This document shows positions 28,201 to 39,911 of a DNA stretch of 64,000 bases, in pieces. The stretch's first letter is position 1, and each line of letters opens with the position of its first letter. The translations under genes and the position numbers were made by a program. This stretch comes from Trabulsiella odontotermitis (lineage in GTDB: Bacteria; Pseudomonadota; Gammaproteobacteria; Enterobacterales; Enterobacteriaceae): the NCBI RefSeq assembly GCF_001297775.1, contig NZ_LIFX01000003.1:124001-188000 (forward strand), given 5' to 3'. The notes beneath the pieces were generated by a model. The model was not told the DNA's origin and did not search any database. It saw only the letters and a list, made by a program, of their open reading frames with translations.

Positions 28201-31086
28201 ATGCCCCGCAACACCTGGTTTAGCGTTTTTGTTCTGTTTTTTGCCCTCTGGGCGCCCGTCAGTCAGGCAGACACAGGATGGCAACCGGTACAGGAAACCA
28301 TCCGCAAAAGTGACAAAGATACCCGCCAGTATCAGGCCGTGAAGCTTGATAACGGCATGGTTGTGCTGCTGGTGTCTGATAAGCAGGCAGTGAAATCACT
28401 TTCTGCGCTGGTGGTGCCGGTGGGGTCGCTGGAAGATCCTGAGGCGCATCCGGGCCTGGCACACTATCTCGAACACATGACGCTGATGGGCTCCCAAAAA
28501 TACCCGCAGCCGGACAGCCTCGCCGAATTTCTCAAAATGCACGGTGGCAGCCATAACGCCAGTACCGCGCCTTATCGCACTGCGTTTTATCTCGAAGTTG
28601 AAAACGACGCGCTGGAAGGCGCCGTCGATCGGCTGGCGGATGCCATTGCCGCGCCTGTACTGGATAAAAAATACGCCGAACGTGAACGCAACGCGGTGAA
28701 CTCAGAGCTGACGATGGCGCGTACCCGTGACGGGATGCGCATGGCGCAGGTCAGTGCCGAAACCATCAACCCGGCGCACCCTGGCGCGCGTTTCTCCGGC
28801 GGCAACCTCGAAACGCTCAGTGACAAACCCGGTAGCCCGGTGCACGACGCGCTGCTCGCGTTTCGTGACAAATTCTACTCGGCGAATCTGATGAAAGCGG
28901 TGATTTACAGCAATAAGCCGCTGCCGGAACTGGCGCAACTCGCGGCAGAAACCTACGGCCGCGTGCCGAACAAAAACATTGAAAGGCCAGAAATCACGGT
29001 GCCGGTGGTGACCGATGCCCAGAAGGGGATCATCATCCACTACGTTCCCGCGCTGCCCCGCAAGGTGCTGCGCGTTGAATTCCGCATTGATAACAATACC
29101 GCGCAGTTCCGCAGTAAAACCGACGAACTGGTGACCTACCTGATCGGCAACCGCAGCCCGGGAACCCTCTCGGACTGGCTGCAAAAACAGGGCCTGGTTG
29201 AAGGTATTCGCGCAGATTCCGACCCGGTCGTGAATGGTAACAGCGGTGTGCTGGCGATCTCCGCCACGCTGACTGACAAAGGGCTCGCGCACCGTAACGA
29301 TGTGGTGGCGGCGATTTTCAGCTACCTCAATCTGCTGCGTGAAAAGGGCGTCGATAAACGCTATTTCGATGAACTGGCGCACTTGCTGGATCTTGATTTC
29401 CGTTATCCTTCCATCAACCGCGATATGGATTACGTCGAATGGCTGGCGGACACCATGATCCGCGTGCCAGTGGAACACACGCTGGATGCGGTGAATATCG
29501 CTGACAAATATGATGCCGACGCGGTAAAAGCGCGTCTGGCGATGATGACGCCGCAAAACGCCCGCGTCTGGTATATCAGCCCGGCAGAGCCGCACAACAA
29601 AACCGCTTATTTCGTCGATGCGCCGTATCAGGTCGATAAGATCAGCACGGAGCAATTCGACATCTGGCAGAAGAAAAGCAACCAGCTTGCACTGAGCCTG
29701 CCGGAGCTCAACCCCTATATTCCTGACGATTTCACGCTGAATACCCCGGCGGAAAAATACGATCGTCCGCAGCTCATCGAAAATCAGCCCTCGTTACGCG
29801 TGGTGTATATGCCGAGCCGCTATTTCCCCGATGAACCGAAAGCGGACATCACGATGATCCTGCGTAATCCGAAAGCGATGGACAGCGCCCGCAACCAGGT
29901 CATTTTCGCGCTGAACGACTATCTCGCCGGGATCGCGCTCGATCAACTGGCGAATCAGGCAGCTGTCGGCGGGATCAGCTTCTCCACCGGCGCCAATAAT
30001 GGCCTGATGCTCAACGCCAACGGTTACACTCAGCGGCTGCCGCAGCTTTTCCAGGAACTGCTGAAAGAGTATTTCAGCTACACGCCAACTCAGGAACAGC
30101 TGGATCAGGCCAAATCCTGGTATGTACAGATGATGGATTCCGCCGAGAAGGGCAAAGCGTACGACCAGGCCATTATGCCGGTTCAGATGCTGTCGCAGGT
30201 ACCTTATTTCTCACGGGAAACGCGCCGCGAGCTGCTGCCATCCATCACGCTTGATGAGGTGATGCGTTACCGCGACACCCTGAAAGCCAACGGACGACCG
30301 GAATTTATGGTGGTGGGCAACATGACCACTGCGCAGTCGAAAACGCTGGCCAGCGCGGTGCAGACTGAGCTTGGCGCCCACGGCAACGAGTGGTGCCGCA
30401 ATCAGGATGTCGTGGTGGATAAAAAACAATCCGTCATTTTTGAAAAAGCCGGAAGCAGCACAGATTCCGCACTGGCTGCCGTTTTCGCGCCGCCGAATGT
30501 AGACGAATACAGCAGTTCGGCAGCGGCGTCGCTGTTGGGGCAAATTGTGCAACCCTGGTTCTACAATCAGTTGCGCACGGAAGAACAGCTCGGCTACGCC
30601 GTCTTTGCATTCCCGATGAACGTCGGGCGTCAGTGGGGGATGGGCTTCCTGCTGCAAAGCAGCGACAAGCAACCCGCGTATTTGTGGGAGCGCTATAAAG
30701 CGTTCTTCCCGACGGCAGAAGCGAAACTGCGGGCGATGAAGCCGGAGGAGTTTGTGCAAATCCAGCAGGCGGTGATCGCCCAGATGACGCAGGCACCGCA
30801 AACGCTGGGCGATGAAGCGTCGCAGCTCAGCAAAGATTTCGATCGCGGTAATATGCGTTTCGATTCACGTGATAAAGTAGTGGCTCAGATTAAACTGCTG
30901 ACGCCGCAAAAACTTGCCGATTTCTTCCATCAGACGGTGGTTGAGCCGCAGGGTATGGCGATACTCTCTCAGGTCTCCGGCAGCCAGAACGGGAAAGTGG
31001 ACTATGTTCACCCGCAGGGCTGGAAGGTCTGGGAAAACGTCAGCACATTGCAGCAAACCTTACCTCTGATGAGAGCGAATGAATGA
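28201..31086 (+). CDS. ptrA: Pitrilysin (protease III), periplasmic zinc peptidase
   Basis: An M16 metallopeptidase of 961 residues with a signal peptide (about residues 1-23, ending VSQA/D) for export to the periplasm. The inverted zinc motif HXXEH is at His88-Glu91-His92, and the distal zinc-binding Glu lies in a later ERNAVNSELTMA stretch. It degrades small peptides such as insulin B chain. Its place between recC and recB, and the four-base overlap with recB, are conserved in enterobacteria although no functional link to recombination is known. Confidence 0.96.
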   Translation: MPRNTWFSVFVLFFALWAPVSQADTGWQPVQETIRKSDKDTRQYQAVKLDNGMVVLLVSDKQAVKSLSALVVPVGSLEDPEAHPGLAHYLEHMTLMGSQKYPQPDSLAEFLKMHGGSHNASTAPYRTAFYLEVENDALEGAVDRLADAIAAPVLDKKYAERERNAVNSELTMARTRDGMRMAQVSAETINPAHPGARFSGGNLETLSDKPGSPVHDALLAFRDKFYSANLMKAVIYSNKPLPELAQLAAETYGRVPNKNIERPEITVPVVTDAQKGIIIHYVPALPRKVLRVEFRIDNNTAQFRSKTDELVTYLIGNRSPGTLSDWLQKQGLVEGIRADSDPVVNGNSGVLAISATLTDKGLAHRNDVVAAIFSYLNLLREKGVDKRYFDELAHLLDLDFRYPSINRDMDYVEWLADTMIRVPVEHTLDAVNIADKYDADAVKARLAMMTPQNARVWYISPAEPHNKTAYFVDAPYQVDKISTEQFDIWQKKSNQLALSLPELNPYIPDDFTLNTPAEKYDRPQLIENQPSLRVVYMPSRYFPDEPKADITMILRNPKAMDSARNQVIFALNDYLAGIALDQLANQAAVGGISFSTGANNGLMLNANGYTQRLPQLFQELLKEYFSYTPTQEQLDQAKSWYVQMMDSAEKGKAYDQAIMPVQMLSQVPYFSRETRRELLPSITLDEVMRYRDTLKANGRPEFMVVGNMTTAQSKTLASAVQTELGAHGNEWCRNQDVVVDKKQSVIFEKAGSSTDSALAAVFAPPNVDEYSSSAAASLLGQIVQPWFYNQLRTEEQLGYAVFAFPMNVGRQWGMGFLLQSSDKQPAYLWERYKAFFPTAEAKLRAMKPEEFVQIQQAVIAQMTQAPQTLGDEASQLSKDFDRGNMRFDSRDKVVAQIKLLTPQKLADFFHQTVVEPQGMAILSQVSGSQNGKVDYVHPQGWKVWENVSTLQQTLPLMRANE

Positions 31087-34000
31087 CCGATACCGCCGAG
31101 TCCCTTGATCCCCTGCGCTTGCCGCTCACCGGCGAGCGCCTGATTGAAGCCTCTGCGGGCACCGGAAAAACCTTTACCATCGCAGCACTCTATCTGCGGC
31201 TGTTGCTCGGGCTGGGTGAGGAAAATGCTTTCCCCCGCCCGGTCAACGTTGAAGAGCTGCTGGTGGTCACCTTTACAGAAGCGGCCACCGAAGAGCTGCG
31301 AGGCCGTATCCGCAGTAATATTCATGAATTGCGCATCGCCTGCCTGCGCGGGCGTTCTGATAATCCCCTTTACGCACGGCTGCTGGACGAGATTGATGAC
31401 CGGCAGCACGCGGCTGATGTATTGATGCTGGCAGAGCGTCAGATGGACGAAGCCGCCGTGTTTACCATTCACGGCTTCTGTCAGCGGATGCTGAGCCTGA
31501 ACGCGTTTGAATCCGGCATGCTGTTTGAACAGCAGCTCATCGAAGATGAATCCCGGCTACGTTACCAGGCCTGCGCCGATTTCTGGCGTCGCCATTGTTA
31601 CCCGCTCTCACGGGATATCGCCGGGGTGATCCACGCGTCGTGGAAAGGGCCGAATGAACTGCTGAAGTCCATCGACCGTTATCTGCAGGGTGAAGCGCCG
31701 CAGATTAAAACTCCCCCTGACCGCGACGAAACGCTGACCTCCCGCCATCAGCGTATCCTGACGCAAATCAACGACGTCAAAGCGCAATGGCAGGCCGCGG
31801 TTGCCGACATCGGCGACATTATCGAGCGGTCGGGCATCAACCGGCAAAAATTGAATCGCACCAATCAGGCGAAATACATTGAAAGGGTGAATGCCTGGGC
31901 GGCGGAAGAAACGACCAGCTACGCGCTGCCGGAGGCGCTGGAGAAGTTTTCGCAATCGTTCCTGCGCGAGCGCACGAAGCCAGAGGGCGACGTGCCGGTT
32001 CACCCGCTGTTTACCGCCATTGAAACCCTGCTGTCGCAACCGCTGACGTTGAACGATCTGGTGATCACCCAGGCGATGGTTGAGATCCGCGACGCCGTTG
32101 CTCGTGAAAAACGCCGCCGTGGCGAACTGGGTTTTGACGATATGCTGAGCCGTCTGGATGACGCGTTGCGCAGCGAAAGTGGCGATGCGCTGGCTGCCGC
32201 CATTCGCCAGCGATTCCCGGTAGCGATGATCGATGAGTTTCAGGATACCGATCCACAGCAGTACCGCATTTTCCGCCGTATCTGGCGAAAACAGCCCGGC
32301 ACTGCGCTGTTGCTGATAGGCGATCCTAAGCAGGCTATTTACGCGTTTCGCGGTGCGGATATTTTCACTTACATGAAAGCGCGCAGCGACGTGATCGCGC
32401 ATTATACGCTGGACACCAACTGGCGTTCGGCGCCGGGTATGGTGGAGAGCGTGAATCGCCTGTTCAGTCAGATGGACAACCCTTTCATGTTCCGCGAGAT
32501 CCCGTTTCAGGCGGTGAGAGCCGCGGAGAAAAACCATACGCTGCGTTTTGACATCGACGGAGAAAACCAGCCTGCCATGAACCTGTGGCTGATGCCGGGG
32601 AATGGTGTCGGCGCGGGCGATTATCAGACGCTGATGGCGCAACTCTGCGCCACACAAATCCGTGACTGGCTGACCGCGGGGCAGCAGGGTAAAGCGCGGT
32701 TGTGGCGTGGAGAGACGTCGGCGCCAGTGAAAGCGTCGGATATCACTGTGCTGGTACGAAACCGCCAGGAAGCGGCGCTTATCCGCGATGCGCTCAATCT
32801 GCTGGCGATCCCTTCGGTTTATCTGTCGAATCGCGATAGCGTGTTCGAAACCCCGGAAGCGCAGGAGATGCTCTGGGTACTGCAGGCGGTCCTGGCGCCG
32901 GAGCGCGAAAGCCTGTTGCGCAGCGCGCTGGCAACGTCGCTGTTCGGTCTGAACGCGCAGGATATCGACCAGTTGAATCAGGATGAGCTCGCCTGGGATG
33001 CGCTGGTGGAAGAGTTCGCCGCCTGGCGTCTGCTATGGCAGCAGCGTGGCGTTATGCCGATGCTGCGTGCGTTAATGAGCGCGCGTCATATCGCGGAAAA
33101 CCTGCTGGCGACGCCGGGAGGTGAGCGCCGCTTAACAGACATTCTGCACATCAGCGAGTTGTTGCAGGAAGCCGCATCACAACTGGAAAGCGAGCATGCG
33201 CTGGTGCGCTGGCTGGCCCAGCATATCGCCGAGCCGGATACCAATGCCGCCAGCCAGCAGATGCGGCTGGAAAGTGATAAGCATCTGGTGCAGATCGTCA
33301 CGATCCACAAATCGAAAGGGCTGGAGTATCCGCTGGTCTGGCTGCCTTTTATTGCCCGTTTCCGCAAGCAGGATCAGGCGTTTTATCATGACCGACACTC
33401 CTTTGAGGCGGTGCTCGATTTACGCGAGGGCGAAGAGAGCCTCGAACTGGCGGAGGCCGAGCGGCTGGCGGAAGATTTGCGTCTCCTCTACGTCGCGTTA
33501 ACCCGCGCTGTCTGGCATTGCAGCCTAGGCATCGCGCCGTTGACCAGCCGCCGTAGTGATAAACCCGGCGAGACGGATGTTCATCATAGCGCGCTGGGGC
33601 GGCTGGTACAGAAGGGCGACGCGATGGATGCCGCCGGGCTGGAAGCGAGCCTGCGTGCGCTCTGTAACGAACATATTGCGCTGGTGCAGCCTGGCGTGGT
33701 GGATAACACGCGCTGGCAGGCGCCTGAAACAGCGCTGACAGCGCTTTCTGCCCGCGAGATCACGCGCCGCGTCAGCGACGACTGGCGGGTGACCAGCTAT
33801 TCTGGTCTGCAGCAACACGGCCACAGCGTGGCGCAGGATCTGCTGCCCCGGCTGGATATCGACGCCGCAGGCACAGGTGATATTCCCGACGCCCCGCAAT
33901 TAACGCCGCACCAGTTTCCACGCGGCGCGTCACCGGGGACGTTCCTGCACAGCCTGTTTGAAGAACTCGATTTTACCCAACCTGTCTCTGCGGAGTGGAT

Positions 34001-34628
34001 GCGGGAACAACTCCAGTCAGGCGGCTATGATGAGAGCTGGACGCCGGTGCTCACGCAATGGCTGGACACCGTACTGCAGACGCCGTTACCGGGCGCTGAG
34101 ATTGCGCTACGGGAACTGAGCGCCAGGCAAAAACAGGTGGAACTGGAGTTTTATCTGCCGATTGAGCAGATGCTCGAACCGCAGGCGCTGGATGCGTTGA
34201 TCCGCCGTTACGACCCGTTGTCGGCGGGCTGCCCGCCACTGGATTTTCGCCAGGTGCGTGGCATGCTGAAAGGCTTTATCGACCTGGTTTTCCGTCATGA
34301 CGGGCGCTACTACCTGCTGGATTACAAATCAAACTGGCTGGGTGACAGCGGTGAAGCCTATACGCAGCAGGCGATGGCGCAGGCGATGCAGTCGCACCGC
34401 TATGACCTGCAGTATCAACTGTACTGCCTCGCACTGCACCGTTATCTGCGCCACCGTATTGCGGATTACGACTACGATCGTCACTTTGGCGGTGTGATCT
34501 ATCTGTTCCTGCGCGGCGTGGACAGCCGTGAACCCGGGCAGGGCATTTTTACCACTCGCCCGGAACGTGCGCTTGTTGATGGCATGGATAACCTGTTTGC
34601 CGGTACGACGCCGGAGGTGGCACAATGA
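31083..34628 (+). CDS. recB: Exodeoxyribonuclease V subunit beta, RecB
   Basis: RecB is the 3'-5' helicase and the only nuclease of RecBCD and loads RecA after Chi. The 1181-residue protein has Walker [11 protein letters not shown] near residues 20-29, Walker B with IDEFQDTDP near residue 382, further UvrD-like helicase motifs, and the C-terminal nuclease domain with Asp1080 and Lys1082 in [10 protein letters not shown]. It starts inside the end of ptrA and overlaps recD by four bases, so ptrA, recB and recD are likely translationally coupled. Confidence 0.97.
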   Translation: MTDTAESLDPLRLPLTGERLIEASAGTGKTFTIAALYLRLLLGLGEENAFPRPVNVEELLVVTFTEAATEELRGRIRSNIHELRIACLRGRSDNPLYARLLDEIDDRQHAADVLMLAERQMDEAAVFTIHGFCQRMLSLNAFESGMLFEQQLIEDESRLRYQACADFWRRHCYPLSRDIAGVIHASWKGPNELLKSIDRYLQGEAPQIKTPPDRDETLTSRHQRILTQINDVKAQWQAAVADIGDIIERSGINRQKLNRTNQAKYIERVNAWAAEETTSYALPEALEKFSQSFLRERTKPEGDVPVHPLFTAIETLLSQPLTLNDLVITQAMVEIRDAVAREKRRRGELGFDDMLSRLDDALRSESGDALAAAIRQRFPVAMIDEFQDTDPQQYRIFRRIWRKQPGTALLLIGDPKQAIYAFRGADIFTYMKARSDVIAHYTLDTNWRSAPGMVESVNRLFSQMDNPFMFREIPFQAVRAAEKNHTLRFDIDGENQPAMNLWLMPGNGVGAGDYQTLMAQLCATQIRDWLTAGQQGKARLWRGETSAPVKASDITVLVRNRQEAALIRDALNLLAIPSVYLSNRDSVFETPEAQEMLWVLQAVLAPERESLLRSALATSLFGLNAQDIDQLNQDELAWDALVEEFAAWRLLWQQRGVMPMLRALMSARHIAENLLATPGGERRLTDILHISELLQEAASQLESEHALVRWLAQHIAEPDTNAASQQMRLESDKHLVQIVTIHKSKGLEYPLVWLPFIARFRKQDQAFYHDRHSFEAVLDLREGEESLELAEAERLAEDLRLLYVALTRAVWHCSLGIAPLTSRRSDKPGETDVHHSALGRLVQKGDAMDAAGLEASLRALCNEHIALVQPGVVDNTRWQAPETALTALSAREITRRVSDDWRVTSYSGLQQHGHSVAQDLLPRLDIDAAGTGDIPDAPQLTPHQFPRGASPGTFLHSLFEELDFTQPVSAEWMREQLQSGGYDESWTPVLTQWLDTVLQTPLPGAEIALRELSARQKQVELEFYLPIEQMLEPQALDALIRRYDPLSAGCPPLDFRQVRGMLKGFIDLVFRHDGRYYLLDYKSNWLGDSGEAYTQQAMAQAMQSHRYDLQYQLYCLALHRYLRHRIADYDYDRHFGGVIYLFLRGVDSREPGQGIFTTRPERALVDGMDNLFAGTTPEVAQ

Positions 34629-36460
34629 AAATGACCGAACTGTTACTGAGTGCGGTAGAACATAAACAACTGCGCCATCTGGACGTTCAGTTTGCCATGA
34701 TGCTGACCTCGCCGGAGGAGAACCCGGCGCTGGCGCTGGCTGCGGCGATCCTCAGCCGTGACGCCGGGGAAGGGCACGTCTGTCTGCCGCTGTCCCGCCT
34801 GTGTGTGGATGACAAGCTCAGCGACACTGCGCGGGAGATCTGGACACAACTGTTTGCGAAAGCCGGGGAGCCGCAGCAATGGCAGGATCTGCTGCTGGAG
34901 ACTCCGGCGGTCAGCCAGGGCGACGCGCCCACGCCGCTGATTCTCTCTGGTGATCGTCTGTACCTGAACCGCATGTGGCGTAACGAGCTGACGGTAGCCC
35001 GTTTCTTTAGCGAACAAAATCAGCCGATCGCGGTCGATGAAACGCGTCTGAGCGAGACGCTGGCGGGGTTGTTTACGCCAGTTGACGGTGTGGACTGGCA
35101 AAAAGTGGCAGCGGCGGTGGCGCTGACCCGGCGCATTTCTGTCATCTCCGGCGGGCCGGGAACCGGCAAAACCACCACCGTGGCGAGACTGCTGGCGGCG
35201 CTTATTCAGATGTCAGGAGACGAACGCTGTCGGATCCGTCTGGCGGCGCCGACCGGAAAAGCGGCGGCACGACTGACTGAGTCTCTCGGCAGCGCGCTGC
35301 GTAAACTCCCGTTAAGTGAAGAACAAAAAGCGCTGTTCCCCACCGACGCCAGCACGCTGCATCGCCTGCTGGGTGCGCAACCGGGCAGCCAGCGCATGCG
35401 CTATCACGCCGATAACCCGCTGCATCTGGACGTGCTGGTGGTCGACGAAGCCTCAATGATCGATCTGCCAATGATGTCGCGCCTGATTGACGCGCTGCCG
35501 CCGCATGGCCGGGTGATTTTTCTCGGCGATCGCGATCAACTGGCGTCCGTGGAAGCGGGTGCGGTGCTGGGCGATATCTGCGCATGGGTCAATGCCGGAT
35601 ACACAGCCGATCGCGCGGCAGAGCTCAGCAGACTGACCGGTGCGGTAATTCCGGCCGGGGAAGGAACGCACGCAGGCAAATTGCGCGACAGCCTCTGTCT
35701 GCTGCAAAAGAGCTACCGTTTCGGCAGCCATTCCGGTATCGGGCAACTGGCGCAGGCGGTCAATAAAGGCGACAAATCGGCCGTCAGCCAGGTGTTTCGC
35801 CAGGGCTTTGACGATATCGTCCTTAAACCGCTGCGCACCAGTGACGAGTATGAAACCATGCTCAGTGATGCGCAGACCGGATACGCGCACTATCTGCAGT
35901 GTCTGAGGGAAAACGCGAGCCCGGAGGTTATCCTCGCCGCGTTTGGTGAATTTCAGTTACTGTCAGCGCTGCGTGAAGGGCCGTACGGTGTCAGCGGTCT
36001 GAATGAGCAGCTTGAGCGGGTGCTGGCGCGTCAGCGCTGGGTCACGCTGCCGAAACATTCCCGCTGGTATGACGGGCGTCCGGTGATGATTTCGCGCAAC
36101 GACAGTGCGCTGGGGCTGTTTAACGGCGATATTGGCGTGGCGCTCGATCGCGGTCAGGGGCTTCGCGTCTGGTTTATGATGCCGGACGGCACGGTGAAAT
36201 CCTTCCAGCCCAGTCGCCTGCCGGAACATGAAACCGCATGGGTGATGACGGTGCATAAATCGCAGGGATCGGAGTTTGATCATGCGGCGCTGATCCTGCC
36301 CGCGCAACCCACACCATTGCTGACCCGTGAGCTGGTCTACACCGCGATCACTCGCGCCCGTCAACGGTTGTCGTTATATGCCGATGAAAACCTGCTGGCA
36401 CAGGCGATTGTGGCGCGTACCGAACGGCGCAGCGGTCTGGCCGCGTTTTTTGCCGGGTAG
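34625..36460 (+). CDS. recD: Exodeoxyribonuclease V subunit alpha, RecD
   Basis: RecD is the 5'-3' helicase that leads before Chi and restrains RecA loading. The 611-residue protein has Walker A GGPGTGKT at residues 176-183, Walker [11 protein letters not shown], and the superfamily 1B motifs [12 protein letters not shown] and [12 protein letters not shown]. The ATG at 34625 overlaps the recB stop by four bases; an ATG two codons later is also possible. The stop codon lies in a hairpin (36452-36474). Confidence 0.97.
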   Translation: MKMTELLLSAVEHKQLRHLDVQFAMMLTSPEENPALALAAAILSRDAGEGHVCLPLSRLCVDDKLSDTAREIWTQLFAKAGEPQQWQDLLLETPAVSQGDAPTPLILSGDRLYLNRMWRNELTVARFFSEQNQPIAVDETRLSETLAGLFTPVDGVDWQKVAAAVALTRRISVISGGPGTGKTTTVARLLAALIQMSGDERCRIRLAAPTGKAAARLTESLGSALRKLPLSEEQKALFPTDASTLHRLLGAQPGSQRMRYHADNPLHLDVLVVDEASMIDLPMMSRLIDALPPHGRVIFLGDRDQLASVEAGAVLGDICAWVNAGYTADRAAELSRLTGAVIPAGEGTHAGKLRDSLCLLQKSYRFGSHSGIGQLAQAVNKGDKSAVSQVFRQGFDDIVLKPLRTSDEYETMLSDAQTGYAHYLQCLRENASPEVILAAFGEFQLLSALREGPYGVSGLNEQLERVLARQRWVTLPKHSRWYDGRPVMISRNDSALGLFNGDIGVALDRGQGLRVWFMMPDGTVKSFQPSRLPEHETAWVMTVHKSQGSEFDHAALILPAQPTPLLTRELVYTAITRARQRLSLYADENLLAQAIVARTERRSGLAAFFAG

Positions 36461-36474
36461 TCAGGCTACCCGGC
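36452..36474. terminator. Hairpin spanning the recD stop codon
   Basis: A perfect 9-bp stem, gccgggtag with ctacccggc, contains the recD TAG at 36458-36460. It lies between convergent recD and argA. There is no clear U-tract. Confidence 0.5.
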
Positions 36475-36484
36475 GCAGAGCGCT

Positions 36485-37816
36485 TCAGCGCAAATCGGCC
36501 ATCAGCACTTTTGAACGGCGCTGATAGTTGTACATCTCTTTTTTGCTGTCCGGCAGCAGTTCAATATCCACTGGCGTAAAGCCGCGCTCCTGGAACCAGT
36601 GAATGCTGCGCGTGGTCAGTACAAACAGCTTGCTGAGCCCCATCTGTTTCGCCTGGCTGGCAATGCGGTTAAGCAGCACCTCACCGCGCGACGAGCTGCG
36701 GTAGTCCGGATGCACCGCCACGCAGGCCATTTCGCCAATTTTCTCTTCCGGGAACGGGTAGAGCGCGGCGCAGGCGATGGTGGTGTTATCGCGCTGGATA
36801 ATAGTAAATTTGTCGATCTCCATTTCCAGTTGCTCCCGCGAACGGCGCACCAGAATGCCCTGCTGCTCCAGCGGGCGGATTAGCTCAAGAATGCCGCCAA
36901 TGTCGTTGATGGTTGCGCGACGAATTTGCTCGGCGCTTTCCATGACAATTTGCGTCCCGATACCATCGCGGGAGAAGAGCTCCTGCAACAGCGCGCCATC
37001 TTCCTGATAGCTGATCAGATGGCTGCGGCGTACGCCACTACGGCAGGCTCTTACCGCTCCACGCAGGAATCGTACGGTACCGGAGTGGTAGTCGCCATCG
37101 GCTTCCAGCGCCTCAAGCCGCGCCTGGGCTTCGTTCGGGAAAAGCTCCGGCAGGATTTCGCCATCATCACCGTAAACGCCCTGCGAAGAGCAGAAACCAA
37201 TCATCTTCTCTGCTTTCAGTTTGATGGCCAGTTGCGTGGCAATCTCTTCCGACGTCAGGTTAAAGCTTTCACCGGTGACCGAGACCGCCACCGGCCCCAT
37301 CAGCACGATAGCGCCGTTATCCAGTTGGCGATGAATGGCTTCTTCATCAATGCGGCGAATGCGTCCGCTGTGGCAATAATCCACACCGTCATCCACGCCC
37401 AGCGGCTGCGCGATGATAAAGTTTCCGCTCACCACGTTAATATGCGCCCCCTGGAGCGGGGTATTGTTGAGGCTCATCGACAGACGCGCAGTGATATCGA
37501 GCTGCAGAGTGCCTGCCGCCTGCTTAACCAGTTCCAGGGTGGTGTCATCCGTCACACGAATATGCTTGTGATACATCGGTTCGTAGTGATGGGTGATCAG
37601 GTTGGCGTCAATCTGCGGACGTGCGCCATACACCACCACCAGCCGGATCCCGAGGCTATGAAGCAGGCCGATGTCATTGACTATGCTGGAAAAATTTTCA
37701 TGCTCGATGGCTTCCCCGCCCAGCATGATGACAAACGTTTTCCCCCGATGTGCATTAATATAGGGGACGGAATGGCGGAATCCTTCAACCAGTTCGGTTC
37801 TACGTTCCTTCACCAC
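36485..37816 (-). CDS. argA: N-acetylglutamate synthase (amino-acid acetyltransferase)
   Basis: ArgA makes N-acetylglutamate, the first step of arginine synthesis, and is inhibited by arginine. The 443-residue protein has the E. coli length, with an N-terminal amino-acid-kinase-like regulatory domain (about 1-290) and a C-terminal GNAT domain ([20 protein letters not shown]). It begins [19 protein letters not shown]. Two ARG-box-like sequences lie just upstream, consistent with ArgR control. amiC is divergent. Confidence 0.97.
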   Translation of the reverse strand: MVKERRTELVEGFRHSVPYINAHRGKTFVIMLGGEAIEHENFSSIVNDIGLLHSLGIRLVVVYGARPQIDANLITHHYEPMYHKHIRVTDDTTLELVKQAAGTLQLDITARLSMSLNNTPLQGAHINVVSGNFIIAQPLGVDDGVDYCHSGRIRRIDEEAIHRQLDNGAIVLMGPVAVSVTGESFNLTSEEIATQLAIKLKAEKMIGFCSSQGVYGDDGEILPELFPNEAQARLEALEADGDYHSGTVRFLRGAVRACRSGVRRSHLISYQEDGALLQELFSRDGIGTQIVMESAEQIRRATINDIGGILELIRPLEQQGILVRRSREQLEMEIDKFTIIQRDNTTIACAALYPFPEEKIGEMACVAVHPDYRSSSRGEVLLNRIASQAKQMGLSKLFVLTTRSIHWFQERGFTPVDIELLPDSKKEMYNYQRRSKVLMADLR

Positions 37817-37830
37817 GGCAAAACCCTCAG

Positions 37831-37867
37831 TGCATGATTATTCGAAATTAGTGTATTTTTATTCTGT
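37831..37867. promoter_or_regulatory. ArgR-type ARG boxes before argA
   Basis: The sequence gtgtatttttattctg (37851-37866) resembles the ARG box (TGAATWWWWATTCA), and atgattattcgaaat just next to it is a weaker second half. A tandem pair about 20 bases apart immediately upstream of argA is the expected arrangement for ArgR repression. Confidence 0.55.
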
Positions 37868-38045
37868 TTTGGCCGCGCGCGCAAGTCTAAAATTTTCCCG
37901 GGTCTAAGAAATTTTTGAGTTTGTATGCGCAAAACATAAGAATGTTTACCCTTTTCTGGATGACAGCTTATACACGTTTGGTTAAAGTTTTCGGTCAAAC
38001 TGGACGTTTTATCGTTTAAATTCGTTTGCTTTGCTCGGGAGAAGC

Positions 38046-39299
38046 ATGTCGGGAAGTCAGTCAGCATTAAGCCGCCGCCGTTTATTAAAGGGGGCTGGCG
38101 CCATGTGGTTATTAAGTGTGAGTCAACTTGGCCTTGCCGCTGTCAGTCAGGTGGTGGCGGTGCGTGTCTGGCCATCGTCCACGTATACACGAGTGACGGT
38201 GGAATCCTCGCAGGTGCTGAAATATCGCCAGTTTGCGCTGAGTAACCCTGAGCGCGTGGTGGTGGATATCGAAGGGGTCAATCTGAACTCGGTGCTGAAA
38301 GGCATGGGCGCGCAGATCCGTGCTGACGATCCGTACATAAAATCCGCGCGCGTGGGGCAGTTTGATCCGCAAACGGTGCGGATGGTGTTTGAGCTCAAGC
38401 AGAACGTTAAACCGCAGTTGTTCGCACTGGCACCCGTCGCCGGATTCAAAGAACGTCTGGTGATGGATCTCTATCCGGCCAATGCTCAGGATATTCAGGA
38501 TCCGTTGCTGGCGCTGCTCGAAGATTACAATAAGGGCGATCTGGAAAAACAGGTGCCGCCCGCGCAGAGCGGTCCACAGCCGGGTAAAGCGGGGCGTGAT
38601 CGCCCGATTGTCATCATGCTCGATCCCGGTCATGGCGGTGAAGATTCCGGTGCGGTGGGGAAATACCGCACCCGCGAAAAAGATGTGGTGTTGCAGATTG
38701 CCCGCCGCCTTCGGGCGCTCATCGAGAAAGAGGGCAACATGAAGGTGTTTATGACCCGCAACGAGGACATATTCATTCCGCTGAAGGTGCGTGTGGCGAA
38801 AGCGCAAAAGCAGCGCGCCGACCTGTTTGTCTCCATTCACGCGGATGCGTTCACCAGTCGTCAGCCGAGCGGCTCATCGGTGTTTGCGCTCTCCACCAAA
38901 GGCGCGACCAGTACCGCGGCGAAATATCTGGCGGAAACGCAGAACGCCTCGGATCTCATTGGTGGCGTGAGTAAGAGCGGTGATCGTTATGTCGATCATA
39001 CGATGTTTGATATGGTGCAATCCCTGACCATCTCCGATAGCCTGAAATTTGGCAAGGCGGTGCTGCAAAAGCTCGGAAGGGTGAATGATCTGCATAAAAA
39101 CCAGGTCGAGCAGGCGGGCTTTGCGGTACTGAAAGCGCCGGACATTCCGTCGATTCTGGTTGAGACGGCGTTTATCAGTAATATCGAAGAAGAGCGTAAG
39201 CTGAAAACTGCCGCTTTCCAGCAGCAGGTGGCAGAGTCGATTCTGGCGGGAATTAAAGCCTACTTCGCCGATGGCGCGACGCTGGCAAGACGCGGGTAA
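38046..39299 (+). CDS. amiC: N-acetylmuramoyl-L-alanine amidase AmiC
   Basis: AmiC cleaves peptidoglycan between muramic acid and the peptide at the division septum, activated by NlpD. The 417-residue protein starts [21 protein letters not shown], a twin-arginine signal for Tat export (Arg10-Arg11-Arg12). An AMIN domain follows (about 35-130), then the amidase_3 catalytic domain with the zinc motif [15 protein letters not shown] and SIHADAF. The start at 38046 matches E. coli; the in-frame start at 38031 adds five residues. argA is divergent. Confidence 0.96.
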   Translation: MSGSQSALSRRRLLKGAGAMWLLSVSQLGLAAVSQVVAVRVWPSSTYTRVTVESSQVLKYRQFALSNPERVVVDIEGVNLNSVLKGMGAQIRADDPYIKSARVGQFDPQTVRMVFELKQNVKPQLFALAPVAGFKERLVMDLYPANAQDIQDPLLALLEDYNKGDLEKQVPPAQSGPQPGKAGRDRPIVIMLDPGHGGEDSGAVGKYRTREKDVVLQIARRLRALIEKEGNMKVFMTRNEDIFIPLKVRVAKAQKQRADLFVSIHADAFTSRQPSGSSVFALSTKGATSTAAKYLAETQNASDLIGGVSKSGDRYVDHTMFDMVQSLTISDSLKFGKAVLQKLGRVNDLHKNQVEQAGFAVLKAPDIPSILVETAFISNIEEERKLKTAAFQQQVAESILAGIKAYFADGATLARRG

Positions 39300-39344
39300 C
39301 GGAATGGCGCCGAAAGGCGCTATTTATTTGCAGGATGCAGAAAC

Positions 39345-39367
39345 AAAAAAACACCCGTCAGGGTGTT
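39345..39367 (-). terminator. Terminator of the initiator tRNA operon
   Basis: A 7-bp stem (aacaccc 39350-39356 with gggtgtt 39361-39367) with a four-base loop is preceded on the + strand by seven A residues, giving a U-tract on the minus strand just after the tRNA genes. Confidence 0.75.
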
Positions 39368-39398
39368 CGTTGTATCTGGAACATTGCGATTAAAATGT

Positions 39399-39475
<77 letters not shown>

Positions 39476-39627
39476 TCCGTCTTTATACTTCGTATTTCAA
39501 ATCACATGTGCGTTGGCTTTCCTCGTTCACCTTAGTCACTTACTGGGGTAAGCTCCTAAGGATTCACTGCGTCGCCGCCTTCCTGTGATTCGAACTACTT
39601 CGTATAAACTTTCCTTCACATTTTAAT

Positions 39628-39704
<77 letters not shown>

Positions 39705-39717
39705 TCCGTGGATGCGC

Positions 39718-39745
39718 ACTATACTCTGCTGACTTTCTGTTGCAA
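39718..39745 (-). promoter_or_regulatory. Promoter of the initiator tRNA operon
   Basis: On the minus strand a TTGCAA -35 box (39740-39745) and a TATAGT -10 box (39718-39723) are separated by 16 bases, and are followed by a GC-rich start region (gcgcatcc) typical of stable RNA promoters. Confidence 0.75.
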
Positions 39746-39911
39746 CCTTTTTTTTAACTAAACGGTTAAGTTTGCAGGTAATTGCGCAAAAACCTGTCAG
39801 ATTGTCTGTTTTGTGCGCGGAATTCCGTTTTGACCGCGCCAGCGCATTTCTTTACCCCTGACGGTTTGTTATCTTCATCACGGATTCGGCTTAAGTAAAA
39901 GATGAGACATC

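Noticed and set aside
28702-29655. A 317-codon antisense frame in ptrA
   Set aside because: Shadow of ptrA, whose HXXEH protease motif and signal peptide are intact.
31083-36460. Chi octamers (gctggtgg) inside recB and recD
   Set aside because: Several are seen, but the octamer is over-represented throughout enterobacterial genes; nothing special in their placement was evident.
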